The notes under the pieces are model-generated. The model made no database searches, was not told where the DNA came from, and saw nothing but the letters and a program-made list of their open reading frames with translations. DNA of 24,306 nt from an uncultured Clostridia bacterium (GTDB taxonomy: Bacteria > Bacillota > Clostridia > Christensenellales > Borkfalkiaceae), in contig CALVPW010000045.1 in assembly GCA_944354085.1 (NCBI GenBank), positions 1 through 24,306 on the forward strand, read 5' to 3'. Below are positions 7,059 through 15,668 of the stretch, piece by piece; position 1 is the first letter of the stretch; each line of letters opens with the position of its first letter. Position numbers and translations under genes: made by a program.

Positions 7059-7087
7059 TTGAAATCCCTTTCGCGGTGTGATATAAT
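7059..7087 (+). promoter_or_regulatory. sigma-A promoter of the GH31-comEC unit
   Basis: TTGAAA (7059-7064), 17 bp, TATAAT (7082-7087). A conventional leader with AAGGAG (7108-7113) follows. The ~110 bp between this and the divergent tRNA promoter is A/T rich (an A6/T5 stretch near 7040) with no gene visible. Confidence 0.85.
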
Positions 7088-7119
7088 CGAGGAAAGCTGT
7101 GGAGCACAAGGAGAAAAGT

Positions 7120-9081
7120 ATGTTTACCGTAAGATCGGGCAAATTGTATTTTACGCGCAGGGGCGAAACGGTGTGCATCTTTGCGCAGGGGAAGGACGGT
7201 ATCCGCGTTCAGTCGACGATGAACGCCGCGCTCGATCCCGTCGATTGGGCGCTCGAAGGCGCGGAGGCGGGCGTTCCCGTCGTTTCGGTGGACGAGACGA
7301 GCGCGGAGCTTACGAACGGGCGCTTGAAAGTCACCGTCGACCGCCTCGGCAAGATGCGCTTTTTCCGCGACGGCGCGCTCATTCTGGAGGAATATTACCG
7401 CTGCTATGAGTACGATATGCCGCACACGCCTTCGCTTCGCATTTTGGCGCGCGAGTACCGTCCCATCCGCGGCGGCGACTATGCGTTCACGCTGCGCTTT
7501 GAGGCGCGGGACGAGAAGCTCTTCGGCATGGGGCAGTATCAGGAAGCGCGGCTCGATCTCAAAGGCTGCACGCTCGAACTCGCCCAGCGCAATACGCAGG
7601 TGAGCGTGCCCTTCCTCGTCTCTTCGCTCGGATACGGATTTTTGTGGAACAATCCCGCGGTCGGCAAGGTCACGTTTGCGAACAACGTGACAGAATGGCA
7701 CGCGGAGAGCATCCGTCAGATGGATTATTGGGTGACGGTGGGCGAGCCCAAAGAGATCGTGCAAAATTATACGGCGCTCGTCGGGCGCGCGCCCGAATTC
7801 CCCGAGAACGCGCTGGGGCTTTGGCAGTGCAAACTCCGCTACCGCACGCAGGAGGAGGTCTTAAACGTCGCGCGCGAATATCACGAACGCGGCATCCCGC
7901 TCGACGTGATCGTCATCGACTTTTTCCATTGGACGCGGCAGGGGGAGTGGAAGTTCGATCCCGTGTACTGGCCCGATCCCGCGGCGATGGTGCGCGAGCT
8001 GCGCTCGTACGGCACGCGGTGCATGATCTCCATTTGGCCGACGGTGGATAAAAAGAGCGAGAATTTTAACGAAATGCGCGAAAAGGGGCTGCTCATCCGC
8101 CCCGAACGCGGCAGTCAGTGCTTCGACTTTTTGGGGGATTCGTATATTTACGACGCGACCAACCCCGCCGCGCGCGCCTACCTTTGGGAGAAGTGCGCGC
8201 ACAACTATTTCGAGAGCGGCATCGATATGTTCTGGCTGGACGAAGCCGAGCCCGAATACACGGTGTACGATTTCGATAACTACCGCTATCATCTGGGGAC
8301 GGATCTGCAAGTCGGCAATATCTATCCGCTCATGCATGCGCGCGCCTTCTGGGAAGGGCAGCGCGCAACGGGGCAAAAGGATATCTGCAACCTCATCCGT
8401 TCGGCGTGGGTGGGCAGCCAAAAATACGGCGTCGTGCTGTGGTCGGGCGACATCCAGGGCAATTTCCAGACGCTGCGCGATCAGTTTGCCGCGGGGCTCA
8501 ACGTGGGGCTCGCGGGCATCCCGTGGTGGACGACGGATATCGGCGGATTTTTCGTCAACGTCAAAGATCCCAAACACAAAGAGCTGCTGCTGCGCTGGTT
8601 CGAGTGGGCGACCTTCGGACCCGTTCTGCGCATGCACGGCGACAAGGGACCCAGCGAGATCCCGCTGCTCGACGACCGCGACTGGGGCGGCGGATTTTGC
8701 CATACGGGGCTCGCGAACGAGCTTTGGAGCTACGGCGACGACGTGTACGAAGTCTTAAAGGGATATGTGGAGCTGCGCGAACGCATGAAGCCTTATCTCA
8801 CAGAGGTCATGCGCGAGGCGAGCGAGAACGGCTCGCCCGTCATGCGCCCGCTCTTTTACGAGTTCCCGTCCGACGAAGCGTGCTGGTCGTGCGAGGACGC
8901 GTACATGTTCGGACCCAAATATCTGGTCGCGCCCGTTCTTTACGAGGGGATGACGCGCCGCACCGTCTATCTGCCCAAGGGCAAGTGGCGGGATATGAAC
9001 ACGGGGGAGACGTACGAGGGCGGCTGCACCATCACCGTGGCTGCGCCCGTCGAGATCATCCCCGTCTTTGAACGGCTGTAA
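7120..9081 (+). CDS. Glycoside hydrolase family 31 (alpha-xylosidase/alpha-glucosidase type)
   Basis: This 653-aa protein has the GH31 plan: an N-terminal beta-sandwich (FGMGQYQEARLDLKG...), a TIM barrel and C-terminal beta domains. The catalytic nucleophile should be Asp374 in MFWLDEAEPE and the acid/base Asp444 in LWSGDIQG. The WLDEAEPE form resembles alpha-xylosidase-type members more than YicI-like ones, but substrate cannot be fixed by eye. There is no signal peptide, so it acts on imported oligosaccharides in the cytoplasm. The ATG at 7120 is preferred over the upstream GTG at 7099 because AAGGAG lies 6 nt before it. No sugar transporter or regulator is adjacent; comEC follows after 42 nt. 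Confidence 0.9.
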   Translation: MFTVRSGKLYFTRRGETVCIFAQGKDGIRVQSTMNAALDPVDWALEGAEAGVPVVSVDETSAELTNGRLKVTVDRLGKMRFFRDGALILEEYYRCYEYDMPHTPSLRILAREYRPIRGGDYAFTLRFEARDEKLFGMGQYQEARLDLKGCTLELAQRNTQVSVPFLVSSLGYGFLWNNPAVGKVTFANNVTEWHAESIRQMDYWVTVGEPKEIVQNYTALVGRAPEFPENALGLWQCKLRYRTQEEVLNVAREYHERGIPLDVIVIDFFHWTRQGEWKFDPVYWPDPAAMVRELRSYGTRCMISIWPTVDKKSENFNEMREKGLLIRPERGSQCFDFLGDSYIYDATNPAARAYLWEKCAHNYFESGIDMFWLDEAEPEYTVYDFDNYRYHLGTDLQVGNIYPLMHARAFWEGQRATGQKDICNLIRSAWVGSQKYGVVLWSGDIQGNFQTLRDQFAAGLNVGLAGIPWWTTDIGGFFVNVKDPKHKELLLRWFEWATFGPVLRMHGDKGPSEIPLLDDRDWGGGFCHTGLANELWSYGDDVYEVLKGYVELRERMKPYLTEVMREASENGSPVMRPLFYEFPSDEACWSCEDAYMFGPKYLVAPVLYEGMTRRTVYLPKGKWRDMNTGETYEGGCTITVAAPVEIIPVFERL

Positions 9082-9123
9082 ATGGGGGCACCGTGTCCGC
9101 GGGCGCAAGCAAAGGAAGGGGGC

Positions 9124-11088
9124 ATGTCCAAGCCGCGCCTTCCGCGCATCAACTTCCGCCCCGTCCTGTTCGCCGCGCTCGGGTGCCTTTGCGGCGTCTA
9201 TTTGTATCTTCGGATCGCGTTCGGGGGATTCGCGCCCTCGGACGCGCTCTTTTTTGCCGCTTTTTTATGCCTCGCCCTCGTGCGGGGCAAAAAGGAGTGC
9301 CTCGCGGCGGTGCTCATCTTCCTCTGTTTTGCGGGCGCGGGCGCAGGGCTCGCGCATTGGGAAAAGCTGAGGTCTCAAAACGCCGCGGCGGACGGGGTAT
9401 ACGTCGTCGCGGGAACGGTGCAGTCCGTCTCCGTCCGCTACGGCGAGACGCAGGCGGTGCTCGTTTCGCTCACGCTGGACGGGGAGGAGGCGGCGGGAAA
9501 GATGCAGGTCACGCTCCCTTCCGAGACGGTGCGGCCCGCCGATATCCTTTCGTTTGCGGCTTTGGTCGAGCGCAGCCCGCTGCCCGTCCGCGGCGACGCC
9601 GCCGCGCAGTCGGCGTACGCAAACGGCGTCCGTTATACGGCGACGGCGGAGGCATTCCGCGTTACGGGACGGGCGGGGGATATCTTTCTGCGGCTGAACG
9701 GCGATCTGTATGACGCGCTCTATCAAACGCTCCCGCCCGACGAAGCGGGCGTCGCGTACGCGCTTTTGGTGGGGAATTCCAAGGGGATGGACGCGAGCTT
9801 CCTCGAAGAATCGCGCACGGGCGGCATTGCGCATGCCTTCGCCGTCTCGGGGCTGCACATCGGCATCTTGTACGGGGCGGCGATGCTGCTCTTTCGTCCG
9901 CTCCGCCGTTTCGCCTTTTTGCCCGCCATCGCGCTTGCGGGCTGTTACAGCGCGCTCTGCGCGTTCACCGTGTCGTCGGTGCGCGCCCTGCTGATGTGCG
10001 CCGTGCTCGGGCTTTGCCGCATGACGGGCAAAAAGTACGATTTTCTCTCGTCCATCTCGTTTGCGGGCGTCGTGACCATGCTCTTTGCGCCCGCCGAGGT
10101 GCTCACGGCGAGCTTTCGCCTCTCGTACGGCGCGGTCTTGGGGCTCGCGCTCTTTGCGGGGACGTTCTCCCGCGGGCTCAGGCGCATCCGTCTCCCCGCG
10201 TTTTTGGCGGATTATCTCGCCGCGAGCGCCGCGGTGCAGCTTTTCACCTTTCCCGTGATGGCGGAGACGTTCGGCTACGTCTCGGTATGGGGAACGCTTT
10301 TGAATTTTATCGTCATCCCCGCGCTTCCCGTCCTCTTTTTGCCGCTCGTCGTGTGCGGGATCGCCTCGGCGCTCTTCCCTGCGGCGGCGGGCGTGCTGCT
10401 CGCCCTGCCCGAGGGCATGCTCGCGGCGCTGTTGTTCGTGTTTGCCGCCGCCGACTTTTCTGCCGTGCTCGCGGGCTTTTCGCTGGGGGCGGGCGGCGCG
10501 GTATGGCTGACGGCAGCGGCGCTCTGTTCCGACCGCGTCCGTATGCGCGCCGCCGTGCGCGCGGCGGCGGTCGGCGTCGCCTGCGCATTGTTCGCGCTCT
10601 GCCTTGTGTGGGAAAACGTCGTCTTCTCGGGCGTGAAGATCGAAGTATACGAGCACGGAAAGGGGATGTGCGCCCTCGTGCGGACGCCGACTGCGTGCGT
10701 GCTCGTCATAGACGACGACGTATCGCTCTCCGTGTGCGAGGATGTACTCATGCGCCGTTTCGGCGGCGCGCTCGACGCCGTCGCCGTCGTGGGGGAAGAC
10801 GCCGCGCGCGGGGTGAATACGGCTGCGTTTTTGCCTGCGCGCGCCGTATATGTGCGGGAGAGCGCGCCGTGGGGGCTGGAAGCGGGGCTCGTCCGAGGCG
10901 GCGTGCGTTTCTTGGTCGAAGATCTCGCGTTCCGCTACGAAGGGGACGCGCTCGTCCTCTCGGCGGAAGGGGTGCTCGTAAAGTTCGACTTTTCCGATGC
11001 GCGCACGTTCGGCGCCGATCTGTATATAAAAGCGGGGGACGGAGGCTTGCAATATCGCGCGGAACATGGTATAATCAAACGGATATGA
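9124..11088 (+). CDS. comEC: ComEC/Rec2-type DNA uptake channel protein with degenerate C-terminal domain
   Basis: This 654-aa membrane protein has an N-terminal pair of helices and an OB-like DUF4131 region, then the multi-helix Competence domain with AVSGLHIG and the SVRALLM helix. ComEC forms the inner-membrane channel for single-stranded DNA during transformation. The C-terminal ~130 residues sit where a metallo-beta-lactamase-like nuclease domain usually is, yet no HxHxDH motif is present: the equivalent stretch reads VVGEDAARGVNTAAFL. The ATG at 9124 follows AAAGGAAGGGG, a far better start than the ATG at 9082 that directly abuts the GH31 stop. Its last codons contain the holA promoter and its stop overlaps the holA start. 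Confidence 0.87.
   Translation: MSKPRLPRINFRPVLFAALGCLCGVYLYLRIAFGGFAPSDALFFAAFLCLALVRGKKECLAAVLIFLCFAGAGAGLAHWEKLRSQNAAADGVYVVAGTVQSVSVRYGETQAVLVSLTLDGEEAAGKMQVTLPSETVRPADILSFAALVERSPLPVRGDAAAQSAYANGVRYTATAEAFRVTGRAGDIFLRLNGDLYDALYQTLPPDEAGVAYALLVGNSKGMDASFLEESRTGGIAHAFAVSGLHIGILYGAAMLLFRPLRRFAFLPAIALAGCYSALCAFTVSSVRALLMCAVLGLCRMTGKKYDFLSSISFAGVVTMLFAPAEVLTASFRLSYGAVLGLALFAGTFSRGLRRIRLPAFLADYLAASAAVQLFTFPVMAETFGYVSVWGTLLNFIVIPALPVLFLPLVVCGIASALFPAAAGVLLALPEGMLAALLFVFAAADFSAVLAGFSLGAGGAVWLTAAALCSDRVRMRAAVRAAAVGVACALFALCLVWENVVFSGVKIEVYEHGKGMCALVRTPTACVLVIDDDVSLSVCEDVLMRRFGGALDAVAVVGEDAARGVNTAAFLPARAVYVRESAPWGLEAGLVRGGVRFLVEDLAFRYEGDALVLSAEGVLVKFDFSDARTFGADLYIKAGDGGLQYRAEHGIIKRI
11047..11075 (+). 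promoter_or_regulatory. Internal promoter for holA inside the end of comEC
   Basis: TTGCAA (11047-11052), 17 bp, TATAAT (11070-11075). The start should be near 11082, only 3 nt before the holA ATG. The -10 box is made from the comEC codons GGT ATA ATC. Confidence 0.7.
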
Positions 11089-12068
11089 AATTCGTCCAGC
11101 TCGCAAAACATCTGCAAACGGAGCCGCTCGCGCCCGTCTATCTCATCGAGGGGGAGGAGGCGTACTTCCGCGACCACGCCGTGGAGAGCATCCGCGCGGC
11201 GTGCCGCCTTGCGAACCCTTCCTTGAACGACGTGCGCTACGAGGGCGAGACGCTCAAAGGGGAGGGGCTCTCCGCGCTCGTGCGCGCCCTGCAGACGCTG
11301 CCTTTTTTGGATGAAAAGCGGCTGGTGCGCGCATACGGCTTTTATCCCACCGAACGCGAGTGGGGACAGCTGCAGGCGTACGTGCAGGCGCCCTCGCCCA
11401 CGACGGTCTTTCTCATCGTCAACGGCGGGAAAAAGGCGAATACGGCCGATCTCAAACGCAAGGCGGGCGTCACGTACGTCGACTGCGGGCGCGAGAGCGA
11501 GGAGATGCTATCCCGCTGGCTGTTCGGCGTGGCGCGGCGGCAGGGGCTTCAGATGCAGGCGGACGCGGCGTCGCTCATGGTGCGCTTCTGCGCGCAGGAT
11601 GCCGCCCGCATGAAGCTGGAAACGCAAAAACTTGCGGCGGTTTTGGGGGAAGGGGGCGTCGTCGACCGCGCCGCGGTGGAAGCGTACGTCGCCAAGGATA
11701 CCGAATACAAGATCTACGAACTCACCCAAGCCGCCTCCCGCGGGGACTTTGCGAACTTTTCCGAGATCCTTTCGGACATGCTCGAAAAGGGGTCGGACGA
11801 ACACGCCGTTTTGGCGGCGCTCGTCTCGCATTTCAGGACGCTGACGGAAGTCGCGGGCATGCGGGGCACGGACGGGGAGATCGCAAAAACGCTCGGCGTC
11901 AAGCCGTACGCCGTCCAAAAGAACCGCGAAACGGTGCGGCGGCTCGGGAAGGAACGGGCGCAGGCGCTGTACCTTTCCCTGTATGCGCTCGCATCGGGCG
12001 CAAAGAGCGGGCTGTACGCAAAAAAAGGCGCGCTTTTTGCCGCCGTCGCAAAAATATTTTTCGGCTGA
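11085..12068 (+). CDS. holA: DNA polymerase III subunit delta
   Basis: This 327-aa protein begins MKFVQLAKHL followed by PVYLIEGEEAYFRDHAVESI, the usual opening of the clamp-loader delta subunit. Delta opens the beta sliding clamp as part of the clamp loader. The AAA+-like N-terminal region (including the FLIVNGGKKAN strand) and the helical collar domain are both present, and the length is normal for Firmicutes. The ATG overlaps the comEC stop (ATGA) and has no convincing ribosome binding site. The promoter just upstream would give an almost leaderless message as well as coupled translation from the longer comEC transcript. The comEC-holA order is common in bacteria. Confidence 0.93.
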   Translation: MKFVQLAKHLQTEPLAPVYLIEGEEAYFRDHAVESIRAACRLANPSLNDVRYEGETLKGEGLSALVRALQTLPFLDEKRLVRAYGFYPTEREWGQLQAYVQAPSPTTVFLIVNGGKKANTADLKRKAGVTYVDCGRESEEMLSRWLFGVARRQGLQMQADAASLMVRFCAQDAARMKLETQKLAAVLGEGGVVDRAAVEAYVAKDTEYKIYELTQAASRGDFANFSEILSDMLEKGSDEHAVLAALVSHFRTLTEVAGMRGTDGEIAKTLGVKPYAVQKNRETVRRLGKERAQALYLSLYALASGAKSGLYAKKGALFAAVAKIFFG

Positions 12069-12091
12069 ACGAAAATAGCGGGCGAAACGCT

Positions 12092-12119
12092 TTGCTTTTT
12101 TGCGTCAAATCGTTATAAT
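12092..12119 (+). promoter_or_regulatory. Promoter of the cdaA operon
   Basis: TATAAT (12114-12119) with a weak -35 TTGCTT (12092-12097), 16 bp apart. The ~78-nt leader has two GC-rich hairpins (GCGGCG/CGCCGC near 12145-12163, and GCCCG/CGGGC at 12176-12190). The second ends right before the AAAGGAGG ribosome binding site (12191-12198), so it could tune initiation. Confidence 0.6.
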
Positions 12120-12203
12120 ACTATCATACTATCGTTAAAGAGGGGCGGCGTTTTTGCGCCGCAGCCCGCACATACGCCCGCGCCGCGGGCAAAGGAGGCA
12201 GCC

Positions 12204-13040
12204 ATGCGCACGCCGCAGGAAGTCGCGGAAGGGATCAAGAGCATCTTTTCCGATTTTGCAGGCAACTGGATCATCGTCATCGAGGCGCTGTTTTTGTTCC
12301 TCATCATCTATTACGTGCTGAAAACGCTGTACGAGAACAACGCCAAAAAACTCATCCCCGTATACATCGTGCTCATCGTGTGCACGGGGGCGGTCACGCT
12401 GTTCTCGCGCCATCTTTCCACCGACGTATATTACGTATTCCTGCTTCTTCTTTCGCTCTTTTTCCTGCTGCTGTTCAGCGTGGAGATCAAGCGCAGCATC
12501 TGGAACAGGGTCAAGCGCCCCGCGGCAGTCTCGGGCGACGCTTCCGCCAAGAATACGGCGGTGAGCGCGCGGGCGGACGAGTATATCACCAACATCGTCA
12601 AGGCGGTGCAGGCGCTTTCCAAGAGCAACACGGGCGCGCTCATCGTGCTCTCCAACGGCAATCTGCCCAAGGAGATCATCGACAGCGGCGTGGCGCTCAA
12701 CGCGAACATCTCCAATCAGCTCATCGAAGGCATCTTTATCCCCAAAGCGCCCCTTCACGACGGCGCGATGGTCATCTACGGCGATAAGATCCAGGCGGCG
12801 GGATGCTTTTTGCCCCTCACGCAAAAGGATTTCCCCAAAGATTACGGCACCCGTCACCGCGCGGGCATCGGCGTGACGGAGGTGGCGGACGTGTCCACCA
12901 TCATCGTCTCCGAAGAGACGGGCATCGTCTCCGTCGTCAAACGCGGGGAGATCAGCCGCTACGTCGATTCGGAGAGCCTGAGAAGGTTCTTAAAGGAATA
13001 CTATTGGAAGGAATTCAACAGCGGCGCGAAAAAAGCGTAA
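12204..13040 (+). CDS. cdaA: Membrane diadenylate cyclase CdaA
   Basis: This 278-aa protein has three N-terminal transmembrane helices (about residues 20-92), a linker and a cytoplasmic DisA_N/DAC domain. The catalytic signatures are DGA (Asp186-Ala188, in APLHDGAMVIYGD) and RHR (217-219, in GTRHRAGIG). It condenses two ATP into c-di-AMP, which in Firmicutes controls potassium uptake, osmolytes and wall homeostasis. AAAGGAGG lies 5 nt before the ATG. In most Firmicutes cdaA is followed by cdaR and glmM; here a 35-aa single-helix ORF occupies the cdaR position and glmM is absent. Confidence 0.95.
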   Translation: MRTPQEVAEGIKSIFSDFAGNWIIVIEALFLFLIIYYVLKTLYENNAKKLIPVYIVLIVCTGAVTLFSRHLSTDVYYVFLLLLSLFFLLLFSVEIKRSIWNRVKRPAAVSGDASAKNTAVSARADEYITNIVKAVQALSKSNTGALIVLSNGNLPKEIIDSGVALNANISNQLIEGIFIPKAPLHDGAMVIYGDKIQAAGCFLPLTQKDFPKDYGTRHRAGIGVTEVADVSTIIVSEETGIVSVVKRGEISRYVDSESLRRFLKEYYWKEFNSGAKKA

Positions 13041-13083
13041 CGCCGCGTCGTGAGCGCCGCCGCGCGCAGTCTACGGAGGCTAT

Positions 13084-13191
13084 ATGAAGTTCTGGTCCTT
13101 TCTCGGGAAACTTTTTACCCATAACGTACCCTTAAAATTGTTGGCGATCGTCCTTGCGGTCGCCGCCGTGATCGTGATCAACGCCGTATGA
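13084..13191 (+). CDS. 35-aa single-span membrane peptide in the cdaR position (miniature CdaR?)
   Basis: GGAGG (13075-13079) precedes the ATG by 4 nt, and the stop overlaps the next start (ATGA at 13188-13191). The product has a short amphipathic head (KFWSFLGKLF), then HNVPLKLLAIVLAVAAVIVI as one transmembrane helix, and stops three residues after it. The N-L/V-x-LK-hydrophobic pattern matches the N-terminal anchor of CdaR (YbbR), whose usual product continues into several extracellular YbbR repeats. None are encoded here, and no such sequence follows in any frame before DUF1015. It therefore looks like a CdaR reduced to its membrane anchor, or an independent regulator peptide. In established systems CdaR modulates CdaA through the membrane; that role here is inference. 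Confidence 0.65.
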   Translation: MKFWSFLGKLFTHNVPLKLLAIVLAVAAVIVINAV

Positions 13192-14354
13192 AACAAGTCT
13201 TGCGTATCCCGCGCGTCCTTCTCCCGCGCGAGGGATTTGAAAAGTGGGCGGTCATCGCCTGCGATCAGTTCACGTCGGACAGGGCGTATTGGCAGCGCGT
13301 AGAGCGGAGCGTCGGGGACGCGCCCTCTACGCTCAACTTTATTTTGCCCGAAGCCTATCTCGGCGAGGACGACGAGGCGCGCATCGCCGCCGTCCGCGAG
13401 AACGTATACGCCGCGCTCGAACGCGATGCGGTCGTAAAACTCAACCGCGGGCTGGTGCTCACCGAACGCGCCACGCGCGAAGGGGTGCGCCGCGGCATCG
13501 TCGCCGCGTTCGACCTCGAAGCGTATTCCTGCGAGCGGGGCGTTTTGTCGCCCGTCCGTTCGTCGGAGGCGGTCGTGGCGGAGCGGATGCCCGTCCGCGT
13601 GCAGCTTCGCGCGGCGTCCCCCCTCGAATTCCCGCACGCGCTCATCTTTTACCGCGACAAAAAGGGGAAGGCGGTCAAAGGGCTCCTGCGCGAGGAGCTC
13701 GAAAAACTGTACGACTTTGATCTGATGGAGGGCGGCGGGCATATCACGGGCTGGTTCGTGCCCGCGTATATGGCGGCGGAGACGCTTGCCGCCATGCACG
13801 CCAAGGGCGACCCCGCATTCGCCGTTGCCGACGGGGACCATTCCGTCGCCGCAGCAAAGGCGCATTGGGAGAACGTGAAAAAGACGCTCACGGAAGAGGA
13901 GCGCGCCTCCCATCCCGCGCGCTTCATGCTGGCGGAATTCATCAACATATACGATCCCGCCGTGACCTTCCATGCCATCCACCGCCTCGTCAAGGAGACG
14001 GATGCGGAGGCGTTCTGCGACTACTTTACGCGCCGCGTCAAGTGCCGCAGGGAGGGGAACGTGCTCTATCCCGCGTTTGCGGCGTCGCCCGAAGCGATCG
14101 CCGAGACGGACGCGCTCTTGGAAGCGTTCATCCGCGCCGACGGCGGGCGCATCGATTACATCCACGGGCAAAAGGAGCTCGTGCGCTGCGCCGCGCAGGA
14201 GGGCTGCGCGGGCGTGGTGCTCCCGCCCATCGAAAAGGACGACTTTTTCTCGTTTTTGAAGGAAGGGGCGGCGCTCCCCAAAAAATCCTTCTCCGTGGGC
14301 GGCAGCAAGGAAAAACGGTACTATCTGGAGGGCAGAGAGATCAGCTATGATTAA
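13188..14354 (+). CDS. DUF1015 family protein
   Basis: This 388-aa protein matches the clostridial DUF1015 (PF06245) pattern: an opening RIPRVLLP...WAVIACDQFTSD, then GDAPSTLNFILPE, a central GDGDHSVAAAKAHW-like motif (here VADGDHSVAAAKAHW), and the late KDDFFSFLKEGAALPKKSF. The family's biochemical role is unknown to me. Members are often found near amino-acid or phosphorylated-intermediate metabolism, but no reaction is assigned here. The start overlaps the preceding small ORF (ATGA) and its end overlaps lysC by 8 nt, so the three are one translational unit. No signal peptide or membrane helix is seen, so it is cytoplasmic. Confidence 0.85.
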   Translation: MKQVLRIPRVLLPREGFEKWAVIACDQFTSDRAYWQRVERSVGDAPSTLNFILPEAYLGEDDEARIAAVRENVYAALERDAVVKLNRGLVLTERATREGVRRGIVAAFDLEAYSCERGVLSPVRSSEAVVAERMPVRVQLRAASPLEFPHALIFYRDKKGKAVKGLLREELEKLYDFDLMEGGGHITGWFVPAYMAAETLAAMHAKGDPAFAVADGDHSVAAAKAHWENVKKTLTEEERASHPARFMLAEFINIYDPAVTFHAIHRLVKETDAEAFCDYFTRRVKCRREGNVLYPAFAASPEAIAETDALLEAFIRADGGRIDYIHGQKELVRCAAQEGCAGVVLPPIEKDDFFSFLKEGAALPKKSFSVGGSKEKRYYLEGREISYD

Positions 14355-15663
14355 AGTTTGCAAATTCGGCGGAACGTCCATGGCGGACGGCAACACCATG
14401 CTCCGCGTCAAAAATATCATCGAGAGCGATGCGGAACGCCGCTATGTCGTCGTCTCCGCGCCTGGCAAGCGTTTCGGCGGCGATATCAAGATCACCGATC
14501 TTTTGTACGAAACGTACGAGAGCGTCAAGCTCGCGGGCAAAACGGGCGCCGCGTTCGAAAAGGTCGCCGAGCGGTTCCGCGGCATCGTGCACGAGCTCGG
14601 GATCGGGATGGATATCGAGCGCGTGCTGCAAGAGACGCAAGCGGCGATCTTAAAGGAAGGGACGGCGGACTTCTGCGCCTCGCGCGGGGAGTATCTTTCG
14701 GGCCGCGTGATGGCGGCGCTTTTGGACGTCCCGTTCATCGACGCGCGCGACGTCGTCAAATTCACGCCCGAGGGCAGGCTGGACAGCACGCGCACCTATG
14801 CGCTGCTCGCAGCCGCGCTCAAAGGCAAGCCCCGCGCCGTGGTGGCGGGCTTTTACGGCGAGGACGCCGAGGGCAGGGTGAAGACGTTCTCCCGCGGCGG
14901 GAGCGATATCTCGGGCGCCATCGTGGCGCGCGCCGCGGGCGCGGAACTGTATGAGAACTGGACGGACGTGAGCGGATTTTTGGCGTGCGATCCCCGCATC
15001 GTGGAAAATCCCGTGCCCATCCGCGCGCTCTCCTATAAGGAGCTGCGCGAGCTCTCGTATATGGGCGCGAACGTCCTGCACAGCGAAGCCATCTTCCCCG
15101 TGCGCGAGGCGGATATCCCCATCCGCCTCAACAACACCTTCCGCCCCGAGGAAGCGGGGACGGAGATCGTGCCCACCTCCCGCCATACGTACAGCGGGCG
15201 GCGCGTCACGGGCGTGGCGGGCAAAAAGAACTTTACCGTCATCTTTTTGGAAAAATCGCTGCTCAATGCGGAGATCGGGTTCACCTACCGCGTGCTCGCC
15301 GTCTTTTTGAAGCACGGCGTCTCCTTCGAACATATCCCCACGGGGATCGATACGATGTCCTTCGTCGTCGACAGCGCCGATCTCAAAAACGGCGTTCTGG
15401 AAGAGGTGTGCGCCGAGATCCGCGAGAACGTACAGCCCGACAATCTGCGCGTCATCACGGATATCGCACTCATCGCCGTCGTGGGACACGGGATGGCGCG
15501 GAGCGTGGGTACTTCCGCCCGCCTGTTCGAGGCGATCGCCCGTGCGGGCGTCAACGTGCGCATGATCGATCAAGGCTCTTCCGAGCTCAACATCATCGTC
15601 GGCGTCGACAACGAAAATTACGAACGCACCCTCAAAGCGGTGTACGAGGAATTCTTCGAATGA
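14347..15663 (+). CDS. lysC: Aspartate kinase
   Basis: This 438-aa monofunctional aspartokinase carries the substrate and ATP signatures KFGGTS (6-11) and TFSRGGSDISGA, and a kinase domain ending near YMGANVLHSEAIFP. Two C-terminal ACT domains follow (VTGVAGKKNFTVIFLEK... and IALIAVVGHGMARSVG...), which bind feedback-inhibitor amino acids. It phosphorylates aspartate, the first step to lysine, threonine, methionine and diaminopimelate. There is no homoserine dehydrogenase fusion. The ATG lies inside the end of the DUF1015 gene with GGAGGG some 14 nt upstream, so coupling probably drives translation. No lysine riboswitch is visible. Confidence 0.95.
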   Translation: MIKVCKFGGTSMADGNTMLRVKNIIESDAERRYVVVSAPGKRFGGDIKITDLLYETYESVKLAGKTGAAFEKVAERFRGIVHELGIGMDIERVLQETQAAILKEGTADFCASRGEYLSGRVMAALLDVPFIDARDVVKFTPEGRLDSTRTYALLAAALKGKPRAVVAGFYGEDAEGRVKTFSRGGSDISGAIVARAAGAELYENWTDVSGFLACDPRIVENPVPIRALSYKELRELSYMGANVLHSEAIFPVREADIPIRLNNTFRPEEAGTEIVPTSRHTYSGRRVTGVAGKKNFTVIFLEKSLLNAEIGFTYRVLAVFLKHGVSFEHIPTGIDTMSFVVDSADLKNGVLEEVCAEIRENVQPDNLRVITDIALIAVVGHGMARSVGTSARLFEAIARAGVNVRMIDQGSSELNIIVGVDNENYERTLKAVYEEFFE

Positions 15664-15668
15664 CCGTC

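Noticed and set aside
7099..7119. GTG start for the GH31 gene
   Set aside because: AAGGAG is optimally placed for the ATG at 7120 and would lie inside the coding region if GTG 7099 were used.
9082..9123. ATG at 9082 as the comEC start
   Set aside because: It has no ribosome binding site, and AAAGGAAGGGG sits just before the ATG at 9124. The extra residues do not resemble a ComEC N-terminus.
12070..12100. Terminator after holA
   Set aside because: AGCG/CGCT gives only a 4-bp stem with a 7-nt loop before an interrupted T run, too weak to call.
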